The notes below the pieces were generated by a model. That model worked only from the letters and a program-made list of their open reading frames with translations. It searched no databases and was not told where the DNA came from. A program made the position numbers and the translations under genes. Source: Nitrobacter vulgaris (lineage in GTDB: Bacteria > Pseudomonadota > Alphaproteobacteria > Rhizobiales > Xanthobacteraceae). Taken from it: a DNA stretch of 64,000 bases. Positions 17,301 through 24,843 of this stretch are shown piece after piece (within the stretch, counting starts at the first letter, position 1; the number at the start of each line of letters is the position of its first letter). The DNA lies in assembly GCF_002028545.1 (NCBI RefSeq), contig NZ_MWPQ01000003.1:62001-126000 (forward strand), in the 5' to 3' direction.

Positions 17301-18407
17301 TTACAGCCGGAAATGCTTTGACAACTTGAGGCCCTGGGCCTGGTAGTTGGAGCCGATGCGCTGGCCGTACATCGCGTCGGGCCGCGACAGCATCTTCTCA
17401 TAGACGAGGCGGCCGACGATCTGGCCGTGCTCGAGAATGAACGGCACCTCGCGCGAGCGCACCTCGAGCACCGCACGTGACCCCTGTCCGCCCGCGCCGG
17501 CATAGCCGAAGCCGGGATCGAAGAAGCCCGCGTAGTGCACCCGGAACTCGCCGACCAGCGGATCGAACGGCACCATTTCCGCGGCGTAGTCCGGCGGCAC
17601 CTGAACAGCTTCCTTCGAGGCGAGAATATAGAACTCGCCAGGATCCAGGATCAGGCTGCCGTCCGGCCGCGCCGCGATCGGCTCCCAGAACTCACCGACC
17701 GCATAGCCGCCGCGGCGATCGATATCGACCACTCCGGTATGGCGCTTGGCGCGATAGCCGACAAAGCCGTTGGCATAGTCGCCCGAAAGATCGACGCTGA
17801 GCGCCACGCCGTTGACGAGATCGGCGTCGTCGACATCGACGAGCCGCTCCCGTTCGTGCAGGGCTTCGAGCTCGTGGGCATCGAGAACGGCCTCTCCGGT
17901 GCGGAAGCGGACCTGCGACAGCCGCGATCCCTCGCGCAGGAGCACTGGAAACGTCTTGGGACTGATCTCCGCATAGAGCGGCCCGTGATAGCCGGCGCCG
18001 ATCATGTCGAAGCGCCGGGTGCCGTCGGCGATCACGCGCGTGAATACGTCGAGGCGGCCGGTCGAGCTTTTTGGATTAGCGGCGGCGATGATTTCGGGCG
18101 GCAGGGCCAGGCTCTCCAGCAGCGGCACGATGTAAACGCAGTTGGTCTCCAGCACCGCGCCGTCGGAAAGATCGACTTCGTGCAGCTTGAGCTCATCAAT
18201 GCGTTCAGCGACGGTTGCGTCAGGCCCCGGCAGAAAGCTGGCGCGCACCCGATAAGCCATGGCGCCGAGCCGCAGATCGAGGCTTGCCGGCTGGATCTGG
18301 CTCTCGACAAACGGATATTCCGGCAGGATCAGGCCTGCGTCGGCCATCGCCGCGATCATGCGGTCGGGCAGAATGCCGTTGGCGTCGGGAGGGAGCGAGA
18401 ATGACAC
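17301..18407 (-). CDS. dcd: 2'-deoxycytidine 5'-triphosphate deaminase, long alphaproteobacterial form
   Basis: It deaminates dCTP to dUTP for thymidylate synthesis. At 368 residues it is about twice the length of E. coli Dcd and looks like two dUTPase/Dcd-type beta domains in tandem. The first has IQPASLDLRLGAMAYRV and the active-site-like NPKSSTGRLDVFTRVIADG. The second has LILDPGEFYILASKEAV, FDPLVGEFRVHYAGFFDPG and a C-terminal GSNYQAQGLKLSKHF. The start is GTG 18407 (read MSFSLPPDANG); no strong ribosome site is seen. It is divergent from the metZ leader. Confidence 0.88.
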   Translation of the reverse strand: MSFSLPPDANGILPDRMIAAMADAGLILPEYPFVESQIQPASLDLRLGAMAYRVRASFLPGPDATVAERIDELKLHEVDLSDGAVLETNCVYIVPLLESLALPPEIIAAANPKSSTGRLDVFTRVIADGTRRFDMIGAGYHGPLYAEISPKTFPVLLREGSRLSQVRFRTGEAVLDAHELEALHERERLVDVDDADLVNGVALSVDLSGDYANGFVGYRAKRHTGVVDIDRRGGYAVGEFWEPIAARPDGSLILDPGEFYILASKEAVQVPPDYAAEMVPFDPLVGEFRVHYAGFFDPGFGYAGAGGQGSRAVLEVRSREVPFILEHGQIVGRLVYEKMLSRPDAMYGQRIGSNYQAQGLKLSKHFRL

Positions 18408-18586
18408 GATGTCGTCTTTACGGCCTGGGCGATATCGACCCGAAACAGGAGCAGGGGCTTTAGTGCTTGTCCGTCGGCGAGAGGCAGGGTTCTGGCGTCT
18501 GAATCCGGATTTGCAGCCAGCCGATTGCGATTGTCAATTGATTGGCTTGACGGACGGGAGAGGCGGGACTAGGCATGACAGCGTTC

Positions 18587-18637
18587 CGTGGTGATTTGAG
18601 CCGGCCGGCTTGCAGCCACGTTAAATAAGTCGCTAAA
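18587..18637 (+). promoter_or_regulatory. SAM-II riboswitch
   Basis: CGTGGTGATTTGAGCCGGCC, then GGCTTGCAGCCACG, then TTAAATAAGTCGCTAAA match the conserved SAM-II aptamer: stem P1 CGTGG/CCACG plus the 3' pseudoknot strand. It lies 92 bases before the metZ start. S-adenosylmethionine binding is expected to reduce translation of metZ. The rest of the gap 18408-18728 contains no gene. Confidence 0.95.
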
Positions 18638-18728
18638 CAGGCCGGGGACAATGTGATCCCGGCTTGTGGAGTTCTTCCAGGCCGGTTTTTTTGTGGCCGC
18701 TGTCCGCGGTGGACACGCAGGAGATCAT

Positions 18729-19922
18729 ATGTCCGAGACCAAGTCCGCACCCCGCTATCACCCTGAAACCCGGCTGGTTCATTCCGGCACGCTGCGTTCG
18801 CAGTTCGCCGAGACCTCGGAAGCCCTGTTCCTGACTCAAGGTTACGTCTACGACACCGCCGAACAGTGTGAGGCGCGATTCAAGGGCGACGATCCCGGCT
18901 TCATCTACTCGCGCTACTCCAACCCGACGGTCGCGATGTTCGAGCAGCGCATGGCTGCGCTCGAAGGCGCGGAGACCGCGCGCGCCCTCGCGACGGGCAT
19001 GGCCGCGGTGACCACCGCGATGCTGGCGCCGCTGAAGGCGGGCGATCATGTGGTGGCGGCAAAGGCCTTGTTCGGCTCCTGCCGCTATGTGGTCGAAGAC
19101 CTGCTGCCCCGCTACGGCATCGAATCCACGCTGGTTGACGGCCTTGATCTCGATCAATGGCGCAAGGCGATGCGGCCGAACACCAAAACCTGCTTCATCG
19201 AAAGCCCGACCAACCCGACGCTCGACGTGCTCGACATCGGTGGCATCGCCGAGATCGCGCATCAGGCTGGCGCTCGGCTGATCGTCGACAATGTGTTCGC
19301 GACGCCGATCTGGCAAAGCCCGCTGGAGCTCGGCGCCGACGTCGTGGTGTATTCGGCCACCAAGCACATCGATGGCCAGGGACGGACGCTCGGCGGCGTC
19401 ATCCTGTCGTCGAACGCTTTCGTCCAGGATCATCTCCAGACCTTTATACGCCAGACCGGACCGTCGATCTCGCCGTTCAACGCCTGGATTCTCCTGAAGG
19501 GATTGGAGACGCTCAGCGTCCGCGTGCGCCAGCAAACCGAGAGCGCCGCGGCGATCGCGGAGGTGCTGGCGTCGCATCCGAAAGTGTCCCGCCTCATCTA
19601 TCCCGGCCGGCCGGACCATCCGCAGGCGGCGCTGGTGAAAAAGCAGATGCGCGCCGGCTCGACGCTGATCGGCTTCGATGTCAAGGGCGGCAAGGCGGCG
19701 GCGTTTCGGTGTCTCAACGCGTTGAAGCTCGCGCGCATCTCGAACAACCTCGGCGACGCCAAGAGTCTCGTCACCCATCCGGCAACCACCACCCACCAGC
19801 GTCTTGCCCCGGAAGTCCGCGCCGGGCTCGGGATCGGCGAAGGCTTCATCCGCTATTCGGCCGGTCTCGAACACAAGGACGACCTGATCGAGGATCTTGT
19901 TGCCGCACTGGAAAAGGTGTGA
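18729..19922 (+). CDS. metZ: O-succinylhomoserine sulfhydrylase
   Basis: This PLP enzyme makes homocysteine directly from O-succinylhomoserine and sulfide in methionine synthesis. The 397-residue protein has the Cys/Met-metabolism fold: SRYSNPTVAMFEQRMAALEG, ESPTNPTLDVLDI, DNVFATPIWQSPLELGADVV, and YSATKHIDGQGRTLGG with the PLP lysine. ATG at 18729 has GGAG just upstream. Control by the SAM-II riboswitch in its leader is consistent with feedback from SAM. Substrate choice between succinyl- and acetylhomoserine is inferred from family and context. Confidence 0.95.
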   Translation: MSETKSAPRYHPETRLVHSGTLRSQFAETSEALFLTQGYVYDTAEQCEARFKGDDPGFIYSRYSNPTVAMFEQRMAALEGAETARALATGMAAVTTAMLAPLKAGDHVVAAKALFGSCRYVVEDLLPRYGIESTLVDGLDLDQWRKAMRPNTKTCFIESPTNPTLDVLDIGGIAEIAHQAGARLIVDNVFATPIWQSPLELGADVVVYSATKHIDGQGRTLGGVILSSNAFVQDHLQTFIRQTGPSISPFNAWILLKGLETLSVRVRQQTESAAAIAEVLASHPKVSRLIYPGRPDHPQAALVKKQMRAGSTLIGFDVKGGKAAAFRCLNALKLARISNNLGDAKSLVTHPATTTHQRLAPEVRAGLGIGEGFIRYSAGLEHKDDLIEDLVAALEKV

Positions 19923-19961
19923 GGCTTTCTTCCCTTTCCAACAAGGAGAGGGGGTAAAGTC

Positions 19962-20930
19962 TCACAAAGGCCGATTGACAGTCGCGGCCGCCGGTAAACT
20001 GGCGCCAGCCTGGACCTGATCCACCGACTTGATGATGTTGTCGCCGAGCAACTGGGCGAAACAGGCATAACCCCAGTCGTTCATGTGAAGGCCGTCCTTG
20101 GTCACGAAGGTGTCGAACGGTAGCGACTGCCGGTCGTGCCAGTCGCGCATGACCTCGAAGCGCGGGAAAATCCCCACATGCCTGTAGTGCGCGACCCGGT
20201 TCAGCAGACCGACCATTCTGCCGGCACTCTCGCCCCTGGCATTGACGGCGGGCGCGTATTGCGGATCGATCAGGACCAGATCGGCGCCGGAGGCCTGAAT
20301 GGTCGCGACGCCGTCTTCGACGGTTTTTGCGGTGCTCGCGGGATCGAGATTGCGTAGCACCGCGTTGGTGCCGACCTGCCAGATCACCATGTCCGGCTTG
20401 GCATCGATCACTTCCGTTCGCAGCCGCTTTATCATCTCGGGCGCGTCCTCGCCGCCCTTGCCGCGATTGAGCACGGTGATGGCGGCGGCCGGATATTTGC
20501 GGTGCAACTGGGCCGCCAGGCGGTTCGGATAATTGAATTCTGGCGACGTCGCGCCGTAACCCTGCGTCGAGGACGAACCGAAGGCGACGATGACAACCGG
20601 TTTGTTGGCTGCAAGCTTGGCCGCCACATGAGGCAGTGATCCCACCGACTGCGAGACACCCTTCGGCGGCAGGCAAGGGACGCGATTGAAGATGTCGCGC
20701 GCGCGGGCAGCAATTGTCGCTACCTTGTCGATCGTCCTTCCGGACAGGCTCTGCGTCGGCGTGCCGGATTGCGCGGTTGCGACCGAAGAAACGGGTGCGG
20801 TGCTGCCTGTCGACAGCGCGGAGGCGTTGGCCGGCGCCGTTTGTGCGAGCGCGGTGGAGGCCGATACTGCCGCCAGTATGACCGCCGCGGCCGGGCCGAG
20901 GGTTCTGCGGAAGCGAAGGATCATCATCAA
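19962..20930 (-). CDS. SGNH/GDSL hydrolase, secreted, catalytic motifs intact
   Basis: This 322-residue exported protein (hydrophobic signal to about residue 30) has an SGNH hydrolase domain after a Ser/Thr/Ala-rich linker. The four blocks are readable: VVIVAFGSSSTQGYGA (nucleophile Ser), NRGKGGEDA (Gly), VIWQVGTNAVLR (Asn) and TKDGLHMNDWGYACFAQLL (Asp-x-x-His). It overlaps the upstream SGNH-like gene by four bases and that gene overlaps the OpgC gene by four, so the three form one coupled operon. A role in esterifying or de-esterifying a periplasmic glycan is inferred from that context. Confidence 0.88.
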   Translation of the reverse strand: MMMILRFRRTLGPAAAVILAAVSASTALAQTAPANASALSTGSTAPVSSVATAQSGTPTQSLSGRTIDKVATIAARARDIFNRVPCLPPKGVSQSVGSLPHVAAKLAANKPVVIVAFGSSSTQGYGATSPEFNYPNRLAAQLHRKYPAAAITVLNRGKGGEDAPEMIKRLRTEVIDAKPDMVIWQVGTNAVLRNLDPASTAKTVEDGVATIQASGADLVLIDPQYAPAVNARGESAGRMVGLLNRVAHYRHVGIFPRFEVMRDWHDRQSLPFDTFVTKDGLHMNDWGYACFAQLLGDNIIKSVDQVQAGASLPAAATVNRPL

Positions 20931-21688
20931 CGCTTGGTCCCGAGTTCGGTGGGGTTGATGCGAGCGGTCTCGATCACGAAGGTCGATAAGGCGCTACCGA
21001 GACAACTGTGAACGCGTTTGGCAAGGCTTACTCCCCGCACTGGGCTGAATAGATCGAATTCACCGCTCTCGTTCCACTTACTCATGATTGTAAAGCGGTC
21101 GAACACTGGTACGTCGCGCTGCTGCGCGACGACGCGCATGTTGTCGATGTAAGATGTCATTGAAACCATGGTTTCCGTGCGCGGGCTGTACTGCATGTTC
21201 ATCAGCACGACATCCGCTCCCGCTTTCTGCAATGAGGTCACGCCTTGGTCGAGGGCCTCGCGAAAGTCGTCGATGTCGACGGACCGGATGGCATCGACAA
21301 TGCCGGTCTGCCACACCACCAGAGTTGATTTTTTCGCCTCCGCGAGCTTGCCGAGGCTGGGCGCGACATCCTCGGCGGTCTTGCGCAGAGCCAGTTCCAC
21401 GGACACGTTCACGAGAATGCCCGGCAATTTCTCGCGAAGTGCAGCCTGCAATTTCGCCGGATAGGCTTCCTCCTCGGCTCCGGATATTGATGAGGAACGG
21501 CTGCCCACCACCAGAATGTTGAGCGGGCCGCCCGCCCTGACCGCCGAGGCGACCCGGGATAGTGTACTATCGCTGGTCAGCAGATAGGCCGGCACGGCGC
21601 AGTTTTTGGTCACATCGTCAGCACACGCGGAGACGCTGGCCGATGAAGCGGCCAGCGCGATCAAGACCGACGCCAAGCCGGTCCTCAT
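20927..21688 (-). CDS. SGNH-like protein, secreted, catalytic motifs lost
   Basis: From ATG 21688 the protein has 253 residues with a signal peptide (MRTGLASVLIALAASSASVSACA). It aligns in layout with the downstream SGNH hydrolase: ILVVGSRSSSISGAEEEAYP in place of the GSSSTQGYG block, LVVWQTGIVDAIRSVD in place of VIWQVGTNAVLRNLD, and GADVVLMNMQYSPRT in place of GADLVLIDPQYAPAV. The Asn of GTN is replaced, and the DGLH block is replaced by SPVRGVSLAKRVHSCLGSAL without the Asp-His pair. It is likely a non-catalytic paralogue, perhaps a partner or binding subunit. Stop and start codons overlap at both ends. Confidence 0.82.
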   Translation of the reverse strand: MRTGLASVLIALAASSASVSACADDVTKNCAVPAYLLTSDSTLSRVASAVRAGGPLNILVVGSRSSSISGAEEEAYPAKLQAALREKLPGILVNVSVELALRKTAEDVAPSLGKLAEAKKSTLVVWQTGIVDAIRSVDIDDFREALDQGVTSLQKAGADVVLMNMQYSPRTETMVSMTSYIDNMRVVAQQRDVPVFDRFTIMSKWNESGEFDLFSPVRGVSLAKRVHSCLGSALSTFVIETARINPTELGTKR

Positions 21689-22932
21689 GCTCCTCCTCCC
21701 GCAAGATCCGAGTCGCCATCGGCAGGTTTGGCGCGGCTTCCGCCCTTGCCCGCAACCCTCTTGTACCACGAAAACACCCATGCGGCGGCGGACATGATCA
21801 GGATTCCGCAAATGCTGATAATGAGGTGAATCGTGGCGCCGCCGGAGCACTCTGCGAGGATGAACTGCCCGGCGAAGGCCAGAAAGACCCCGATACAGAA
21901 GATCTGGAGCGAACTCTGGCCGCACAGGATCAGCGGCTTAAGCCAGGGGGACGCCAATCCCGGCCAGTTCCTGGGCAGGAAGCGGACGGCCAGCGCGGCG
22001 AGCGCCAAAAAGTGGATGATGCGCAGCACGTCGAGATTGGTCTTGTCGATCGGATACATCCACTGTTCGGCGATGTCCGGCATCAAATGATTGAGCTGCG
22101 GCACATGCCAGGTCAGCGTGGTGTAGAAAGCGAACAGCAGATAGGTGACGCAAATCCAAAGTGTTGCCGGCAAAGACAGGATGCGCGAGATGCGCTTGGC
22201 GCCTCCGAGCGCGCACCATGCGCCAAACACGAACAGCAGTTGCCAGGCGAACGGATTGAAGAACCAGACCCCGTTGGGATAGGCGGGGAGTGCCAGTTCG
22301 AACCACCGGGTGAGTGCATAAAAACCGACCGACAGCGCTAGCCCCAGATCAGCCTTGCGCTGCATCACCAGCAACACCGGCGGAAAAAAGAGCATCAGCG
22401 CGACGTAGAGCGGCAGCACGTCCATGTTGACGGGGCGGAATTTCAGAAGCAGCGCCTGCACGATCGTGACGTCGGGCTGCTTGAGAAAATCGAGGATGCC
22501 CATTTCCTCGGTGTAAAGCGGGTTCTCAAAGCTGCTCGCGACGTAGGAAATTTCCGCGAGGAAAATCGTGAATAGAAAGATATGTGCTACGTAGATTTGC
22601 CAGACTCGCCTGAGAATGCGCGCGGCGGCGACGACAAATCCGCGCTCGCGCATAGCGCGTCCGTAAACGAGGGCGGCGGTATAGCCCGAGATGAAGATGA
22701 AAATCTCCGTGGCGTCACTGAAGCCATAGTTGCGGAGAGTGAGCCAGGTCAGGAGGTTCTGCGGCAGATGGTCAATGAAAATCAACCATAGCGCGAGCCC
22801 GCGAAACAGATCGAGCCTCAGCTCGCGCTCGCGCGGCGGGGTCGGAATCAAAACGGCCGGCGCATCGCGCGTGACGCCCGCAGGGGCCGCCCTCGTGCGC
22901 GCTCCGACAATCTGATCGGTAACTGGCGGCAT
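21685..22932 (-). CDS. OpgC-family membrane acyltransferase
   Basis: This 415-residue integral membrane protein has about ten hydrophobic segments. The N-terminal LRLDLFRGLALWLIFIDHLP and the SDATEIFIFISGYTAALVYG segment are OpgC/acyltransferase-3-like signatures. OpgC in E. coli succinylates osmoregulated periplasmic glucans; the substrate here is not known. It heads a three-gene operon with two SGNH-type secreted proteins, a pairing that recalls O-acylation systems in which a membrane acyltransferase works with SGNH domains. A dyad at 22952-22981 lies just upstream of the ATG. Confidence 0.88.
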   Translation of the reverse strand: MPPVTDQIVGARTRAAPAGVTRDAPAVLIPTPPRERELRLDLFRGLALWLIFIDHLPQNLLTWLTLRNYGFSDATEIFIFISGYTAALVYGRAMRERGFVVAAARILRRVWQIYVAHIFLFTIFLAEISYVASSFENPLYTEEMGILDFLKQPDVTIVQALLLKFRPVNMDVLPLYVALMLFFPPVLLVMQRKADLGLALSVGFYALTRWFELALPAYPNGVWFFNPFAWQLLFVFGAWCALGGAKRISRILSLPATLWICVTYLLFAFYTTLTWHVPQLNHLMPDIAEQWMYPIDKTNLDVLRIIHFLALAALAVRFLPRNWPGLASPWLKPLILCGQSSLQIFCIGVFLAFAGQFILAECSGGATIHLIISICGILIMSAAAWVFSWYKRVAGKGGSRAKPADGDSDLAGGGA

Positions 22933-22951
22933 ACGCTCGGCTTCGATAAGG

Positions 22952-22981
22952 CCATCTCAATCGCCTGCGCGATCGAGATGG
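22952..22981. promoter_or_regulatory. Inverted repeat in the leader of the OpgC operon
   Basis: CCATCTCAATCGC (22952-22964) pairs with GCGATCGAGATGG (22969-22981) with one mismatch around a four-base loop. It lies 20 bases upstream of the OpgC start codon and could be an operator or an RNA hairpin near the ribosome site. No regulator is identified. Confidence 0.45.
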
Positions 22982-23136
22982 ATTTACGGGAGGACAGCTT
23001 CACGCTAACGGTGGCAAAAAATCAATATTGCCGCCGGGATCATAGTGTGGAACCAGGCTGACGCACGATCACAACGAAGGGGGCTGGTTCATGCGCCTGT
23101 TTTGGCTATGATCGCTCGAATACTAGAGAGTTTGCG

Positions 23137-23532
23137 ATGTACCGTGCCGTTACCCGCCAGATCGAAGTCACCGTTGAACCGAATTTCATGCCGGAGAGGT
23201 CGTCCGCCGAGCGAGGCCATTTTTTCTGGTCCTATACGGTGGTTATCATAAACGCCGGTCCCGAGACCGTGCAGTTGCGCACCCGGCATTGGATCATCAC
23301 CGATGCCTCGGGAAGGAAGCAGGAAGTCCGCGGCGAGGGCGTCGTGGGCGAGCAGCCGGTGCTTGCGCCCGGCGAGCGCTTCGAATACACGAGCGGGGTT
23401 CCTCTGCCGACCGCCACCGGCTTCATGAGTGGCCGCTACCAGATGATCTCGATCCGAAGCGGCGAACCCTTCGAAATAGACGTTCCGACCTTCTCGCTCG
23501 ACAGCCCCGACAGCAAGCGCGTGCTGAACTAA
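23137..23532 (+). CDS. apaG: ApaG domain protein
   Basis: The 131-residue ApaG protein has a fibronectin III-like beta fold. Recognisable motifs are FFWSYTVVIINAG, RTRHWIITDASGR, GEGVVGEQPVLAPGE and FEYTSGVPLPTATGFMSG. E. coli ApaG affects cobalt resistance and magnesium efflux, but its biochemical role is not settled. It stands alone on the plus strand between the divergent OpgC operon and the convergent hslO. Confidence 0.95.
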   Translation: MYRAVTRQIEVTVEPNFMPERSSAERGHFFWSYTVVIINAGPETVQLRTRHWIITDASGRKQEVRGEGVVGEQPVLAPGERFEYTSGVPLPTATGFMSGRYQMISIRSGEPFEIDVPTFSLDSPDSKRVLN

Positions 23533-23550
23533 GGTCGCGTCCAATCGCGC

Positions 23551-24555
23551 CTACTCCACGCCGGCTTCCTGCGGGGTAAATTCGTACACCGAATTGCAGA
23601 ACTCGCAGGTCACGGCAACCTTGCCATCCTGCACCATGCCCGAGCGGTCCTCCGGCGTGAAGCTTTTCAGCATGGCCGCCACGGCGTCACGCGAGCATGA
23701 ACACCGCGCGTGCAGCGCTTGCGGCGAAAACACCCTGACGCCGCGCTCATGGAACAGGCGGTAAAGCAGACGTTCACCGGACAAGTCGGGATCGATCAGT
23801 TCGAGGTCCTCGACGGTGCCGATCAGCGACTGACCCTCGGCCCAGGCATCATCCTCGCTCACCGTATGCACGGCGCCACCGTCGGGGGCATCGCCGGGAT
23901 GGAGATCGGCCTGGCGCGCGCGCTCCAGCGCCTTGGGCAGGAATTGCAGCAGCATGCCGCCGCCACGCCAGCCGCGCTTCGGTCCATCCCCCTCCCGGCG
24001 CCACTCCTCGCCGACCGCGAGCCGGACCCGCGTCGGAATCTGTTCCGAGCGCAGAAAATACTCATGCGCCGCATCTTCGAGGTTGCCGCCTTCCAGTGCC
24101 ACAAGACCCTGATAGCGGTTCATGTCCGGACCCTGATCGATGGTCATCGCGAGATGGCCGCGGCCCAGCAGCGCGCCCGAGTCGGAAGCATCGCCGAGCC
24201 GGGCCTTGTCGAAACGGGCATAGGCTCGCAGCCCGGCCGGGGCCCGAAAGTCGACAATCAGGAACGACACCGGTCCATCGGTCTGGGTTTGCAGGATGAA
24301 CCGGCCCTCGAACTTGAGCGATGAGCCGAGCAGCGTCGTCAGCACGATCGCCTCGCCGAGCAGCTTGGCGACCGGTGCGGGATAGTCGTGCCGGACCAGC
24401 AACTCGTCGAGCGCCGGCCCTAGCCGGGTCAGTCGTCCACGCAGGTCGAGTGTGCTCACCTCAAACGGAATCACGGCGTCGTCGACCGGAATGGATGAGG
24501 GCGCGCGCACGGGGGTTTCACGCGACGTGGCGGGGTCGGGCATTTGTGAGGTCAT
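23551..24555 (-). CDS. hslO: Redox-regulated chaperone Hsp33
   Basis: This cytoplasmic holdase is activated by oxidation. The 334-residue protein has an N-terminal core domain (for example LLGSSLKFEGRFILQTQTDG and GRGHLAMTIDQG) and the C-terminal zinc/redox switch with CSC in HARCSCSRDAV and CEFC in AVTCEFCNSVYEF. That gives four cysteines in the order CxC...CxxC. An N-terminal extension of about 30 residues precedes the core, as in other Rhizobiales. It ends 18 bases from the apaG stop in convergent orientation. Confidence 0.96.
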   Translation of the reverse strand: MTSQMPDPATSRETPVRAPSSIPVDDAVIPFEVSTLDLRGRLTRLGPALDELLVRHDYPAPVAKLLGEAIVLTTLLGSSLKFEGRFILQTQTDGPVSFLIVDFRAPAGLRAYARFDKARLGDASDSGALLGRGHLAMTIDQGPDMNRYQGLVALEGGNLEDAAHEYFLRSEQIPTRVRLAVGEEWRREGDGPKRGWRGGGMLLQFLPKALERARQADLHPGDAPDGGAVHTVSEDDAWAEGQSLIGTVEDLELIDPDLSGERLLYRLFHERGVRVFSPQALHARCSCSRDAVAAMLKSFTPEDRSGMVQDGKVAVTCEFCNSVYEFTPQEAGVE

Positions 24556-24843
24556 GCCCTCTATCTGGGGTCGACTGGCCGGGATCGAAACCCCATGAGA
24601 GGGAGGAGCGTCATATAAAGCTCCGTTTGAGGATGGGCTGCGGAATATCGGCGCAGCAGCTGAGAAATAAAAGTCACGCGTTTCAAATATTTAGGGGATT
24701 TCCGTCAACGAGAAAACAGATATTCTGGAGATGCCGGCTGCAGCGCATCATTGCTCAAACCGGTGGGTTGAAGCATGGATCCGTCACATGCAGTTCACAA
24801 ACTGCGGTGACAGCGCGCGCGGCCTCCGTTATCCGGATAAGCG
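24556..24843. other. Intergenic region between hslO and glnD
   Basis: This is a 288-base divergent gap that must hold promoters for hslO and glnD. A short dyad GGAGC...GCTCC lies at about 24608-24627 and an A/T-rich patch at 24660-24700. I see no gene and no recognisable sigma-54 (GG-N10-GC) promoter. Confidence 0.5.

Noticed and set aside
18633-19874. Long open frame antisense to metZ
   Set aside because: It overlaps the SAM-II leader and the conserved PLP enzyme; composition is typical of an antisense shadow.
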